In this document: positions 8,174 to 16,966 of the stretch, piece by piece
Layout of the letters: every line of letters begins with the position of its first letter
Position numbering within the stretch: position 1 is the first letter of the stretch
The notes under the pieces: model-generated
The model's database searches: none
Told to the model about the DNA's origin: nothing
What the model saw: only the letters and a program-made list of their open reading frames with translations
Assembly (NCBI GenBank): GCA_002148405.1
Contig: MUGG01000163.1
Coordinates: 1-64,000, forward strand
Source: Alkalinema sp. CACIAM 70d
Lineage (GTDB): Bacteria; Cyanobacteriota; Cyanobacteriia; Leptolyngbyales; Leptolyngbyaceae
Direction of reading: 5' to 3'
Length of the DNA: 64,000 nucleotides
Program-made: the position numbers and the translations under genes

Positions 8174-8827
8174 GCCAGATTCCTCGAACTGATACTGGTA
8201 GGCCACCATTTGAATACCGGAAATTCCTAGGTGGAACTCAGACCAGCGGGGATCCGAGGCTTGCAGTTGCCGATAGGCAGCATCAGTAATCATTAGTTCA
8301 CCGCCTTCAGCGGTATCTTCTCCCAATTTGGAGGCTAGGTTAACCTCATCTCCAAAAAAATCTTGATAGACAGGATCTTCAATGACAAAAATAGATCCGT
8401 AGCCAATTCCGATCGCCACATTAAGCCCTTCCGCCTGTACCGCCTTAAATGTATTGAACGAAGCGGCAACAGCTGCATCAACAGTTGGAAAAATAGCAAA
8501 AATATTATCGGCCTCAGATTTAATAATCTGTCCCCCTTGCGCTTCTAACTGGGGCACCGCGATCGTATTCATATGCTGAATCATAGAGAGGGCCGGCAGA
8601 ATTCCCTGCGTATTGGCCGTTCTGGAAAAGCCTGACATATCCAAAATCATGATGGCTTGGGTTTGTCCAAAAATGGCCCACAGAGTTTGCTCCACCGTCA
8701 ATCGAGCCTCCGGATCGCTGGTTCGCCATTGATGGAGCAAGCGATAAAACGTGGCCTGCGTCTTGGGGAGCGACGCATCGTTGGCATCCACTGGGGGCAT
8801 CGTTGGAAAATCAATCACAGGATTCAT
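8162..8827 (-). CDS. Class III adenylate/guanylate cyclase-like protein
   Basis: This 221-residue protein has the class III nucleotidyl cyclase catalytic fold without any sensor domain. Metal Asp63 lies in ILDMSGFS. Base-binding Lys103 and metal Asp107 lie in GGQIIKSEADNIFAIF, where the usual Gly before the Asp is Ala. Asp156 and Asn163 lie in QDFFGDEVNLASKL. The transition-state Arg expected four residues after the Asn is Lys167. Activity is therefore uncertain: it could be a weak cyclase or a nucleotide-binding pseudo-cyclase. ATG at 8827 is preferred to an upstream TTG. It is cytoplasmic, with no membrane segment. Confidence 0.75.
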   Translation of the reverse strand: MNPVIDFPTMPPVDANDASLPKTQATFYRLLHQWRTSDPEARLTVEQTLWAIFGQTQAIMILDMSGFSRTANTQGILPALSMIQHMNTIAVPQLEAQGGQIIKSEADNIFAIFPTVDAAVAASFNTFKAVQAEGLNVAIGIGYGSIFVIEDPVYQDFFGDEVNLASKLGEDTAEGGELMITDAAYRQLQASDPRWSEFHLGISGIQMVAYQYQFEESGLSA

Positions 8828-8940
8828 AGGATTTTCAGGATAGGACGCTGACAGCAAAAGCTTGGCAACTCACGGCACTAGGCGGGGGGAATCGCCTCAA
8901 TTTTTGGTAGAAGATTTTACTTAGAGTACCCAGTCTGGGG

Positions 8941-10221
8941 CTATGACATTCCATTTCCAGCGATCGGTAAGAATATCCGGATCACATAAAACGTTCCAGC
9001 ACCCAGAAGCACCGCGATCGGAATCGTCGCCACCCAACTTAAGCCAATCGAACGGAGGGTCGATAGCTGAATCGATCGCCAATTTTGCACACAGCCAATG
9101 CCCACCACAGCCCCCACTAGCGCGTGGGAGGTCGAAACGGGTAAACCCAGGCGGGATGCCAACAAAATCGTCATTGCCGTTGCCAATTCTGCACAAAAGC
9201 CTCCACTGGGTTGCAGCGGAATGATCCCTTCACCGATTGTGGCAATCACTTTATATCCCCAGAGCGCCAGACCTACCACAATACCTAAACCGCCCCAAGC
9301 CAGCACCCACAGGGGAATGGCCAAATCCATCAGCGGAACTTGGTGGGTCTTGTCAATGGCCAGAATGGCTGCAAAAGGGGCGATCGCATTGCCAACGTCA
9401 TTAGATCCGTGGGCAAATGCCACACAGCAAGCGCTTAACAATTGAAACCGCGCAAAAACGGTTTCCAGTTGGAAACGAAGTAAGCCTAGATTGGTGCTGG
9501 CATTGGTCAATCCCCCGATCGTAAAGGTAATGATGATCGCAGCAAGGCTACCGATACCGAGGGAGATTGTATGGGGTGGCAAGGAAATGCCCAGACTCAG
9601 TAAGGTCAGCGCTGGCGTAACTATTGATGTAACCACGGTCGGCAAGACAATCACCCCAAAGGTTCCTGTCAGGAGCACCGCTAACCAGGGAATCCATTCC
9701 TGTAAATGCTGCTCAGGATTAGGACGGTTGAAAATCCCAAAGCGCAGCAGGTTGTAGAGTAGGGCCGCAAGGCAACCACTGAGCACGGGAGTGGCAATCC
9801 AACTGAGTGAAATGGTGCCGATCGATGGCCAATTAACGGCTGAGAATCCCCAAGCTATCCAACCCATGCCCGCGATCGCGCCGACTGTGGCATGGGATGA
9901 AGAAACGGGTAAGCCCAGATACGTTGCTAGATTTAGCCAAAGACTCGTGGAGAGCAAAACAGCGACCATCCCCCAGAGCAACCAGTCGGGGCGATCGAGA
10001 AATAAACTGGGATTCACGACCCCCGTGGCTAATTTTTGTGACACCCCACGGCCAAAGAGAACAGCCCCCACAAATTCTAAAATTCCGGCAATAATCAGCG
10101 CTTGGCGCAGAGTAATTGCCTTAGACCCCACAGAAGTTCCCATAGAATTGGCGACATCATTCGCGCCCAAATTCCATGCCAGATAAAAAGCTAAGCCACT
10201 ACTTAAAACAAGGATCCACAC
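8941..10221 (-). CDS. Inorganic phosphate transporter, Pit family
   Basis: This 426-residue integral membrane protein has the two inverted Pit signature repeats. The N-terminal one is NLGANDVANSMGTSVGSKAI and the C-terminal one is HGSNDVGNAIAPF. Paired GLPVS-S/T-S/T-HA motifs (GLPVSSSHATVGAI and GLPVSTSHALVGAV) are also present. Pit proteins import phosphate as a metal-phosphate complex driven by the proton or sodium gradient. The start is GTG, giving MWILVLSSGLAFYLAWNLG as the first helix. No PhoU-like regulator gene is adjacent. Confidence 0.9.
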   Translation of the reverse strand: MWILVLSSGLAFYLAWNLGANDVANSMGTSVGSKAITLRQALIIAGILEFVGAVLFGRGVSQKLATGVVNPSLFLDRPDWLLWGMVAVLLSTSLWLNLATYLGLPVSSSHATVGAIAGMGWIAWGFSAVNWPSIGTISLSWIATPVLSGCLAALLYNLLRFGIFNRPNPEQHLQEWIPWLAVLLTGTFGVIVLPTVVTSIVTPALTLLSLGISLPPHTISLGIGSLAAIIITFTIGGLTNASTNLGLLRFQLETVFARFQLLSACCVAFAHGSNDVGNAIAPFAAILAIDKTHQVPLMDLAIPLWVLAWGGLGIVVGLALWGYKVIATIGEGIIPLQPSGGFCAELATAMTILLASRLGLPVSTSHALVGAVVGIGCVQNWRSIQLSTLRSIGLSWVATIPIAVLLGAGTFYVIRIFLPIAGNGMS

Positions 10222-10323
10222 AGTCAGGAGTCCGGTGAGATTGAAGGGAGCATTAGACTATCCGCTGACTCAGTCAGGATGAAAGCCAAGAGCTGTCTCT
10301 CTGATGGTTTCTAACGGTGCAAG

Positions 10324-10971
10324 TTAGTCCACGTAAATTTGACTAAGGATGACCCGGAGGCGATCGTAATCATCCTTCAGCAAGACACTGAGGGTACGTC
10401 CTGCCTGCACCAACCACGCCCGATCGGCTTTACGCAATTGATAAATTTCTCTCAAGGTCGCTGCAACCAGCGAGTCCACGGGTGCCCCCGTCACTTGTAA
10501 CAACGTCCGCAAAAAGTCTAACTGCTCCGTAAAAGCAATCACTTCATCCACAGGACAACTGTAGACGGCTTGGTGAATTTGGGGCGGGCGGGGCGGCAAA
10601 TGATGGTACGCAGGGGCTCCCTTGCGAGCGGGCTGAAATCCGGCGATCGCGGCCCGAAATTCTGTCTTCAGCATGGCAAAAATTTGCGGCTGCTGTTCCC
10701 GCAGTTCGGCCAGCGATAACCCCAACGCCCGAGCCCGGTGCACAGAGTCGATCGGACTAGTAGTCGCATGGTAGACCACCGCATAGATGGTGTTCCCTGA
10801 TTCTTCGTCCCTCGACTTAACCCAACTGCCAAAGGGCGGCATAGCTGGAAAACCCAATTCGTCTGGCTCCAAACACTGGGCCAAAAACTCTGTCGTAGCA
10901 GTCTCGATCACCTCTGCAAAATGGTGAGGCGATCGAGCACTGGCATCAAACTGGGGAAGGGGCAACCGCAT
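10324..10971 (-). CDS. HAS-barrel domain protein, 215 aa
   Basis: This protein is of a conserved cyanobacterial type. Residues about 45-110 contain the pattern PFGSWVKSRDEESGNTIYAV followed by a region around SPIDSVHRARALG. I associate these with the HAS-barrel, the small beta-barrel first described at the N-terminus of HerA and ATP-synthase-type ATPases. Here there is no ATPase. It starts 5 bases after the ndhS stop and is very likely co-transcribed with it. The context therefore hints at, but does not show, a link to the NDH-1 complex. Its molecular role is unknown. Confidence 0.7.
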   Translation of the reverse strand: MRLPLPQFDASARSPHHFAEVIETATTEFLAQCLEPDELGFPAMPPFGSWVKSRDEESGNTIYAVVYHATTSPIDSVHRARALGLSLAELREQQPQIFAMLKTEFRAAIAGFQPARKGAPAYHHLPPRPPQIHQAVYSCPVDEVIAFTEQLDFLRTLLQVTGAPVDSLVAATLREIYQLRKADRAWLVQAGRTLSVLLKDDYDRLRVILSQIYVD

Positions 10972-10976
10972 TGAAC

Positions 10977-11171
10977 CTATTTCCCTTTCTTTTTACCACC
11001 TATTTCTACGGGTTCTAACTCGGCCAATCGGAAGGTAATGATTTTGTCCCAATTCCCCCCTTCAAAGAGCACCGCCACTTTGCCATCAGTGACCCGCTGC
11101 ACAAGACCTTGAAACCCGTAGTAGGTATCATCCACATTGGTTACACGAACCACAGAACCCGGAAAAATCAT
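10977..11171 (-). CDS. ndhS: NAD(P)H-quinone oxidoreductase subunit S
   Basis: This 64-residue SH3-like protein starts MIFPGSVVRVTNVDDTYYGF and ends in a basic GGKKKGK tail. The VRVTNVDDTYY and GGNWDKIITFRL blocks are diagnostic of NdhS, the ferredoxin-binding subunit of the photosynthetic NDH-1 complex. That complex drives cyclic electron flow and supports CO2 uptake. Length matches the family. It leads a two-gene unit with the HAS-barrel gene, and its promoter should lie in the gap 11172-11325. Confidence 0.92.
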   Translation of the reverse strand: MIFPGSVVRVTNVDDTYYGFQGLVQRVTDGKVAVLFEGGNWDKIITFRLAELEPVEIGGKKKGK

Positions 11172-11325
11172 AGGGTTGATTCATCAGTACTTCAGACTTC
11201 AGTTTACCGGGAATCCTTGCGTTTCGGGCGGTTTGAAACCTAAACAACCGAGAAAATTCCAGTGAAATTTCCTCTGCGATCGATAGACGATCCTGAGAGC
11301 TTTCCTTTGACCGCTTCGATCCTGC

Positions 11326-12627
11326 CTAAAATCTTAGGCGTTGCCGATGGTTCGCAACCGAAGACACTACTCCCACCGCCAGAAAATTCATCAACAAAGC
11401 GGTATTGCCGTAGCTTAAGAAGGGTAGGGGAATACCTGTCACGGGTGACAGGTTAATCGTCATCCCAATGTTGACAAATGCCTGGAACACCCACATGGAA
11501 AAGATTCCCACTGCAATTAGCGAACCAAAATCATCTTTAGCATTTTGCGCAATAATTAACAGCCGGAAACAAATCAGTAAAAAGGTTGCAAGCACTGCAA
11601 TGCAGCCAATAAAGCCCAATTCTTCACCGATCGCCGTGAAAATAAAGTCTGTATGCTGTTCTGGAATAAAATTTAATTGGGTTTGGGTGCCTTTATACAA
11701 ACCCCGTCCCCATAACTCACCCGCCCCGATCGCGATTCTTGATTGGATCAGGTGGTAGCCACTCCCCAATGGATCGGACTCCGGATGCATAAAGGCGGTC
11801 AAACGATCCTTTTGGTACTCTCGTAAAACATTCTCCCAAAGGAAGCGAAACAGTCCTCCGGAGATTAGATTGGCAACCACTGCCGTAAAGGTGCCCCAGC
11901 GCTTCCAAGGCAGACTGCGAAAGGCAATAATCCCTACGAGTAGAATCCAAATCAACCAAATCCCAATCCCGAAGGGTTCCAGGGCAGGCTGGATATTTTT
12001 CAGGAGATTGGGGGTAGAACCCAGGATAATTGCTGAAAAAGCTGGTGACAGCATCAAAATCAGCCAGCCAGGATTGGCATTACCCCAGTACAGCATGCCT
12101 AGGGTAATCGCTCCAAACACCAGAGATGTTCCTAAGTTAGGCTCCAAAAAAATCAACAACCACGGCACCGCAACCACGCCTAAGACCCTGAGCATGGCAG
12201 GTAAGGTGGATGCAGGCCGCTCATGCAGCAGGGCCGCAATGGTGATGATTACTCCGAGTTTGGCAAACTCAGAGGGTTGTAGATAGAAGGGGCCGATGGG
12301 AATCCATCGCTGTGCTCCGAGACCTTCGGTGCCGAAAAACATGACCGCAAGCAAACCCAATACAGTGATCCCATAGACGAGCCAGCGCCACTGTAACAGA
12401 ACTTCATAGCGAGCCCGCGCAATCAGAAGTGCTAGAAAAATGCCCACGCCGCCGGTGATCCAATGGCGACTCCAGTCTGCTACTGCTTGTTTGTGTTCCA
12501 CGCTGTAGATCATGATGCCGCCTAGCACCATCAGTGCCACAGTGCCTGCAAACAACCACCAATCCATCCCCTCCCAGGGCTGAATCCACGATCGCCAGTG
12601 AATTCTTGGCAGACTTTTTTGAAACAT
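11326..12627 (-). CDS. rodA: Rod-shape-determining protein RodA (SEDS peptidoglycan polymerase)
   Basis: This polytopic membrane protein of the SEDS family polymerises glycan strands from lipid II during lateral wall growth, together with a class B PBP. RodA-type blocks are GAQRWIPIGPFYLQPSEFAKLG, FLEPNLGTSLVFG, FIPEQHTDFIFTAIGEE and the C-terminal GIPLPFLSYGNTALLMNF, which holds the GGS-like turn region. The ATG at 12627 is preferred over TTG at 12633. mrp lies immediately upstream, with about 30 bases between mrp stop and rodA start, so co-transcription is likely. The length is slightly above the E. coli protein's. Confidence 0.92.
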   Translation of the reverse strand: MFQKSLPRIHWRSWIQPWEGMDWWLFAGTVALMVLGGIMIYSVEHKQAVADWSRHWITGGVGIFLALLIARARYEVLLQWRWLVYGITVLGLLAVMFFGTEGLGAQRWIPIGPFYLQPSEFAKLGVIITIAALLHERPASTLPAMLRVLGVVAVPWLLIFLEPNLGTSLVFGAITLGMLYWGNANPGWLILMLSPAFSAIILGSTPNLLKNIQPALEPFGIGIWLIWILLVGIIAFRSLPWKRWGTFTAVVANLISGGLFRFLWENVLREYQKDRLTAFMHPESDPLGSGYHLIQSRIAIGAGELWGRGLYKGTQTQLNFIPEQHTDFIFTAIGEELGFIGCIAVLATFLLICFRLLIIAQNAKDDFGSLIAVGIFSMWVFQAFVNIGMTINLSPVTGIPLPFLSYGNTALLMNFLAVGVVSSVANHRQRLRF

Positions 12628-12635
12628 GGGCAATT

Positions 12636-12662
12636 TAGCTCCTTAGAATCTAGCTCCTTAGA
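12636..12662. repeat. 12-bp repeat at 15-bp spacing over the mrp stop codon
   Basis: TAGCTCCTTAGA occurs at 12636-12647 and again at 12651-12662. The second copy contains the mrp stop (12658-12660). The duplication fills the short mrp-rodA spacer. Confidence 0.85.
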
Positions 12663-13722
12663 CAAGTGCAGCCACCGAAACCTTCGCCGCGACAGCTTGG
12701 GCAATCTCCTGGAGAGCTTTTGCAGACGCTGAGGTCGGCTCAGCTAGGACGATCGGCAAGCCGCGATCGCCCCCTTCCCGCAACGGAATCTCGATCGGGA
12801 CACACCCTAATAACGGCACCTCTAATTCCTTCGCTGCCTTTTTGCCCCCATCCGAACCAAAAATGTCGTACTGACGATCGGGTAAATCAGGTGGCACAAA
12901 ATAACTCATATTTTCGACCAGACCCAAAACTGGAACCCCCAGTTGCTGGAACATTTTGAGTCCGCGACGGGCATCAATCAGCGATACGGTTTGTGGCGTC
13001 GTCACAATCACCACACCCGCCATGGGAACCCGTTGCGCCATCGTCAGTTGAGCATCGCCAGTGCCAGGAGGCATATCGACAATCAGATAGTCCAGTTCTC
13101 CCCAGTCCACTTGGTAGAGGAAATTCCGCACCATGCTGTCAATCATCGGCCCCCGCCAAATCACGGGCTGATCGGGATCGATCAGAAACCCCATGGAAAC
13201 CAACTTAACCCCGTGGTTAAAGGCGGGCTCAATCACTTCACCCGTTTCCCCTTGACGTACCATCACCTTGGCATCCGCTAATCCCAGCATGGTGGGAGCG
13301 TTGGGGCCATAGATATCAGCATCAATCAGTCCAACTTTAGATCCCGCTTGCGCAAGGGCAACAGCCAGGTTCACCGCAACGGTACTTTTGCCCACCCCGC
13401 CTTTGCCGCTGGAGACTGCCAGAATATTTTTCACCCCTGGCACATCCGATCGACCCGGTGCGCTCTTTTGCTTAGGAGTCTCTGCGGTCACTTCCACTTC
13501 AACAGTTTCTACCCCTGGTAACGTCCGAACCGCTTTTTCGCAGTCCTCTACAATAAACTGCCGCAGGGGACAGGAGGGCGTAGTTAAAACAAGGGTGAAG
13601 CGAACCTGGCCTTCCGCCACCTGAACATTACGAATCATGTTCAGATCCACCAAGCTTTTGCGCAGTTCAGGGTCTTGAACAGGTTTAAGGACTTCTAAAA
13701 CGGACTCTACACTCAGGGTCAT
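12658..13722 (-). CDS. mrp: Mrp/NBP35-family iron-sulfur carrier ATPase
   Basis: This 354-residue protein has an N-terminal MIP18/DUF59 domain (about 1-85, with TTPSCPLR) and a P-loop ATPase domain with the deviant Walker A SSGKGGVGKST, the GPNAPTMLG block and DMPPGTGDAQL. Family members load Fe-S clusters onto apoproteins. The usual CxxC cluster-binding pair near ENMSYF is missing: the sequence reads ENMSYFVPPDLPDRQYDIFG. ATG at 13722 (MTLSVESVL) is favoured over TTG at 13728. rodA follows closely downstream. Confidence 0.88.
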   Translation of the reverse strand: MTLSVESVLEVLKPVQDPELRKSLVDLNMIRNVQVAEGQVRFTLVLTTPSCPLRQFIVEDCEKAVRTLPGVETVEVEVTAETPKQKSAPGRSDVPGVKNILAVSSGKGGVGKSTVAVNLAVALAQAGSKVGLIDADIYGPNAPTMLGLADAKVMVRQGETGEVIEPAFNHGVKLVSMGFLIDPDQPVIWRGPMIDSMVRNFLYQVDWGELDYLIVDMPPGTGDAQLTMAQRVPMAGVVIVTTPQTVSLIDARRGLKMFQQLGVPVLGLVENMSYFVPPDLPDRQYDIFGSDGGKKAAKELEVPLLGCVPIEIPLREGGDRGLPIVLAEPTSASAKALQEIAQAVAAKVSVAALV

Positions 13723-14153
13723 AACCAAAATTTAAGTGGGGCGATCGCCCAGCACGAGCATTACTAAATGTTAAAAAATCTGCTTTTTAATCTTACCTGT
13801 TGACGAGACCTGCAAGGTTCTCTTCCCCAATGCAAAGGTTGGTTAAACAGGATTCAAACAATTTAACAAAGGCTCAAACCCTGACTGGGGAAAGGTTTCA
13901 CAGCGTCCGATTTAGGATTACCATTGGTGTGGTTAACGATACACGGTAGTCTATTTTGAGATCGTTACCCACGATCGACCGCTGTCATGAGTGCTCACGT
14001 TAGAACCCTTGCAGCTTGTTGCACTGAGCAGAGTAAGCTACCTCGATTCACCCCATCCTGGGCAACATTGTGATTACCAGAGGGGATTGGTAGAGGGCGT
14101 TATTTTTTCTGTTCCCAGCATAAAAACTATCTATCACACTCTCGAAGACTCCT
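13723..14153. other. Divergent intergenic region mrp/hemF
   Basis: These 431 bases lie between mrp (minus) and hemF (plus). They hold the 12-bp palindrome GGGCGATCGCCC (13739-13750), an extended HIP1 site just upstream of mrp. No gene-like ORF is seen. Promoters for both genes are expected here but no consensus pair stands out. Confidence 0.5.
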
Positions 14154-15206
14154 ATGACTGCATTCTCTACCCCTCCCAAACCACAAGTCGATAACATGCC
14201 CCCGTCGGATTCCCGCGAGCGGGTAAGCCAGTGGATGAAGTCTCTGCAAGATAGTATTTGCAAGGGATTGGAAGAGGCGGACGGATTAAGTCATTTCCGC
14301 CAAGACAGTTGGGAACGGCCAGAGGGTGGCGGCGGACGATCGCGGGTGATTCGGGACGGTAACGTCTTCGAGCAAGGTGGAGTGAACTTTTCTGAGGTTT
14401 GGGGCAAGGATTTACCCCCATCCATTTTGGTTCAGCGGCCTGAGGCACGGGGCCATGAGTTCTATGCAACAGGAACTTCCATGGTGTTGCACCCCAAAAA
14501 TCCCTACATCCCAACGGTGCACTTGAACTATCGCTATTTTGAAGCAGGCCCGGTTTGGTGGTTCGGGGGTGGCATCGACCTAACCCCTTACTATCCCTTT
14601 GAAGAAGACGTGGTGCATTTCCACCAGACTTTGAAAGCTGCTTGCGATCAGCATCATCCGGAGTATTACAACACCTTTAAGCTCTGGTGCGACGAATATT
14701 TCTACCTGAAGCATCGTCAGGAAACTCGGGGTGTCGGCGGAATTTTCTTTGACTATCAGGATCCTACGGGTGTACTTTATCCCATCTCCTATCCGGGTTC
14801 CCAAATGGATACCCTTGCGGCCCAATATAGCGATCGGGTTGGGGCGGTGGAAGGTCGAACTTGGGAAAGCCTGTTCTCGTTCGTACAGGCTTGCGGAAAT
14901 GCATTTTTACCGGCTTACGTGCCCATCATTGAGAAACGGCAGAATACCGAGTATGGAGATCGGGAACGGCAGTTCCAACTGTATCGTCGGGGACGCTATG
15001 TAGAATTCAACTTAGTCTACGATCGCGGTACGATTTTCGGGCTACAAACCAACGGACGAACGGAATCCATCTTGATGTCATTGCCACCTTTGGTACGCTG
15101 GGAATATAGTTATAACCCAGAGCCTGGAACCCCCGAAGCTCGGTTATATGACATTTTCCTCAAACCCCAAGACTGGATCAACTGGCCCGTATCCCAATCG
15201 ATTTAG
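14154..15206 (+). CDS. hemF: Oxygen-dependent coproporphyrinogen III oxidase
   Basis: This 350-residue protein is HemF, which decarboxylates coproporphyrinogen III to protoporphyrinogen IX using O2 in the shared haem/chlorophyll pathway. Diagnostic blocks are GGGRSRVIRDGNVFEQGGVN (about 59-78), the HLNYRYFE stretch, WWFGGGIDLTPYY, GVGGIFFDY and YVEFNLVYDRGT, with the final FLKPQDWINW. The start is ATG. It is monocistronic, with a likely terminator downstream at 15328. Length and motifs are normal for cyanobacterial HemF. Confidence 0.95.
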   Translation: MTAFSTPPKPQVDNMPPSDSRERVSQWMKSLQDSICKGLEEADGLSHFRQDSWERPEGGGGRSRVIRDGNVFEQGGVNFSEVWGKDLPPSILVQRPEARGHEFYATGTSMVLHPKNPYIPTVHLNYRYFEAGPVWWFGGGIDLTPYYPFEEDVVHFHQTLKAACDQHHPEYYNTFKLWCDEYFYLKHRQETRGVGGIFFDYQDPTGVLYPISYPGSQMDTLAAQYSDRVGAVEGRTWESLFSFVQACGNAFLPAYVPIIEKRQNTEYGDRERQFQLYRRGRYVEFNLVYDRGTIFGLQTNGRTESILMSLPPLVRWEYSYNPEPGTPEARLYDIFLKPQDWINWPVSQSI

Positions 15207-15621
15207 ATTTCAGGCAATTAAAATGGGTAGATCATTGCTGGTTGAACTCCCATTTCTATCCGAGTGATCCCCATACCAGTTGCTTCTTAGGTGAACCTAA
15301 GGCTACACTCAGTCATTAGTCGGTGAGACAGCTTGGGAGCCCCTCAGGCTGTTTTGGTTTTCTAGATAATGACCAGTAAGGTTAGCTGCTAACGATCCCA
15401 GCTTACTCAATACATTGGGCTAGAATTTGGTCTAAGTCAGCGCTGTAGTTCTCAAACAATCCTAATTATGAGGAATTCTAGAGGATGACTCAGCACTGAA
15501 CTGATGGGAGAATCTAGGGTCTCTGTTTAGACGCAGCACTTTTTGGGCATAACTGAGTTATACCAGTGTCATTAAATCTCAGGGGAAAGCAGTGATTGAC
15601 GTAGATCAGAGGTCAATACAC
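15207..15621. other. Gene-free stretch between hemF and the STAS gene
   Basis: No ORF resembling a protein is seen. The region holds the hemF terminator (15328-15364), and the promoter of the STAS gene must lie downstream of it. Confidence 0.5.
15328..15364 (+). terminator. Rho-independent terminator after hemF
   Basis: ACAGCTTGGG (15328-15337) can pair with CCCTCAGGCTGT (ending 15352) with G-U pairs and a short loop. It is followed by TTTTGGTTTT. Confidence 0.5.
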
Positions 15622-15978
15622 ATGGAGCAGAGAGTTCATACAACCCGTGATGGGAATAGCGTAATTGTCCTGACACCTGTGGGTCGGCTAGACATTACAA
15701 CTGCATGGCAATTTCGTCTGACTTTGCAAGAGTGTATTTCTAAGCAGAGTCATCACGTTGTTGTCAATCTAGGACAAGTCAATTTTATTGATAGCTCTGG
15801 TCTGACCTCCTTGGTTGCAGGGATGCGAGATGCAGACAAGGTACGGGGCAGCTTCAGAATCTGTAATGTCCATCCCGAAGCCCGCTTGGTCTTCGAGGTG
15901 ACGATGATGGATTCAGTTTTCGAAATTTTTGAAACTGAAGAAGAAGCCTTAGAAGGAGTTCCCAGAGGGGTTGCCTAA
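15622..15978 (+). CDS. STAS-domain anti-sigma factor antagonist
   Basis: This single-domain STAS protein (118 residues from ATG 15622) has the core VVVNLGQVNFIDSSGLTSLV. The Ser pair after Asp57 is where anti-sigma antagonists of the SpoIIAA/RsbV class are phosphorylated by a cognate serine kinase. AGAGGT lies 8 bases before this ATG. An in-frame GTG at 15592 (10 residues longer, preceded by GGGGAAAG) is the alternative start. No kinase or sigma gene is adjacent, so the partner is encoded elsewhere. The acidic C-terminus (FETEEEALEG) is common in cyanobacterial members. Confidence 0.85.
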   Translation: MEQRVHTTRDGNSVIVLTPVGRLDITTAWQFRLTLQECISKQSHHVVVNLGQVNFIDSSGLTSLVAGMRDADKVRGSFRICNVHPEARLVFEVTMMDSVFEIFETEEEALEGVPRGVA

Positions 15979-16025
15979 AGAAGCGTCAGGTTAACTACTT
16001 GAGTGACAGATACATAGCCAGATTG

Positions 16026-16054
16026 CTGGATTAATTTTGTCTGGATTAATTTGT
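16026..16054. repeat. 15/14-bp tandem duplication downstream of the STAS gene
   Basis: CTGGATTAATTTTGT (16026-16040) is followed directly by CTGGATTAATTTGT (16041-16054), which differs by one T. Confidence 0.8.
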
Positions 16055-16195
16055 CTCATGCTCAAAGAATTGTGAGTCAGAAATCGTCAATAGATTTCGG
16101 TACACCATTCATAATTCGCGTTCATCATGATTCGTATCATGGTTAATTGATGAGTGTTTTCTACCATCGCCGATCGTCATTGCTAAGGTGCAATT

Positions 16196-16822
16196 TTAGC
16201 GTCTCTGAAACTGGTAAGGCCCCATGAGCGCCCCCCAAATGGGTTCTCCGGTCTCTGGAGAGATTCCCTTATCGTAGCTGTAGAAAAAAGATTCAGCGAC
16301 CCAAAACCCCAAAGCCACGTGGCCAATTTTTCGTTCTCCGCCATCCAGATAGGAAAACTGACAGCGTGAACCTTCTGGCGCGATCGCGGCATACCCAGGA
16401 CGTTCTACTCCAGAATTGTCTGTGATGGCTTGCGGCTGAATATCTAAGACGCATCCAGGCAGGAACTCAACATCGTCGGAGGTGATATCCTGGAGCTTTG
16501 TGGGTTCCTGGCCTGCGCCTTTGAATTGACTCGGATTTTTCAAGCCATAGTACTGCACTTGAATCCGAGGGGGTTGCCCGTTACTCTTCTGCTCACTGGG
16601 CGGTATTTGTAGTCTTAGAAGCCGTTGACGGTAAGGGTGCTCAAGCTGAAGAATATTAGCTTGTTCTGCAAAAATTGTGATGCTATTTTCGCTGAATAGC
16701 GGTGTGAGAAGATGCCATAGGCGTAGGTGTACATACCAAATCGGATCAGCGATCGCCTGTTCACGATTATCAAACTCACCAAGGAGGTACTGTGCCAACT
16801 TTTGTAGCTCGGGGCTAGGCAT
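16196..16822 (-). CDS. CpcT/CpeT-family phycobiliprotein chromophore lyase
   Basis: This 208-residue protein starts MPSPELQKLAQYLLGEFDNREQA. This N-terminus, followed by the WYVHLRLWHL segment and FLPGCVLD further on, marks the T-type lyases that attach phycocyanobilin to the Cys-155-equivalent of phycobiliprotein beta subunits. The fold is a calycin-like beta-barrel. The family length (about 195-210) fits. The ATG at 16822 is chosen; the 30 residues upstream do not look like part of the family. It is divergent from tadA and not near cpc or cpe operons, so which phycobiliprotein it serves cannot be told. Confidence 0.85.
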   Translation of the reverse strand: MPSPELQKLAQYLLGEFDNREQAIADPIWYVHLRLWHLLTPLFSENSITIFAEQANILQLEHPYRQRLLRLQIPPSEQKSNGQPPRIQVQYYGLKNPSQFKGAGQEPTKLQDITSDDVEFLPGCVLDIQPQAITDNSGVERPGYAAIAPEGSRCQFSYLDGGERKIGHVALGFWVAESFFYSYDKGISPETGEPIWGALMGPYQFQRR

Positions 16823-16933
16823 GGTTGTCAACTTATTAGGGGAATTAACATTCAGACAGTACCGTTGACTCGATCTTAAACTCATTACGCTTGCAACGAT
16901 CCCAACGGACATCTTAAATTAAATCTGGGATTG

Positions 16934-16966
16934 TTCAATCAACATTGTCCTTCAATCAACATTGTC
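16934..16966. repeat. 16-bp duplication at the tadA start
   Basis: TTCAATCAACATTGTC occurs at 16934-16949 and again at 16951-16966, a period of 17. It overlaps the proposed TTG start of tadA at 16945. Confidence 0.9.

Noticed and set aside
16823..16912. 30-residue N-terminal extension of the phycobilin lyase
   Set aside because: It is not of the family; ATG 16822 gives the expected start and length.
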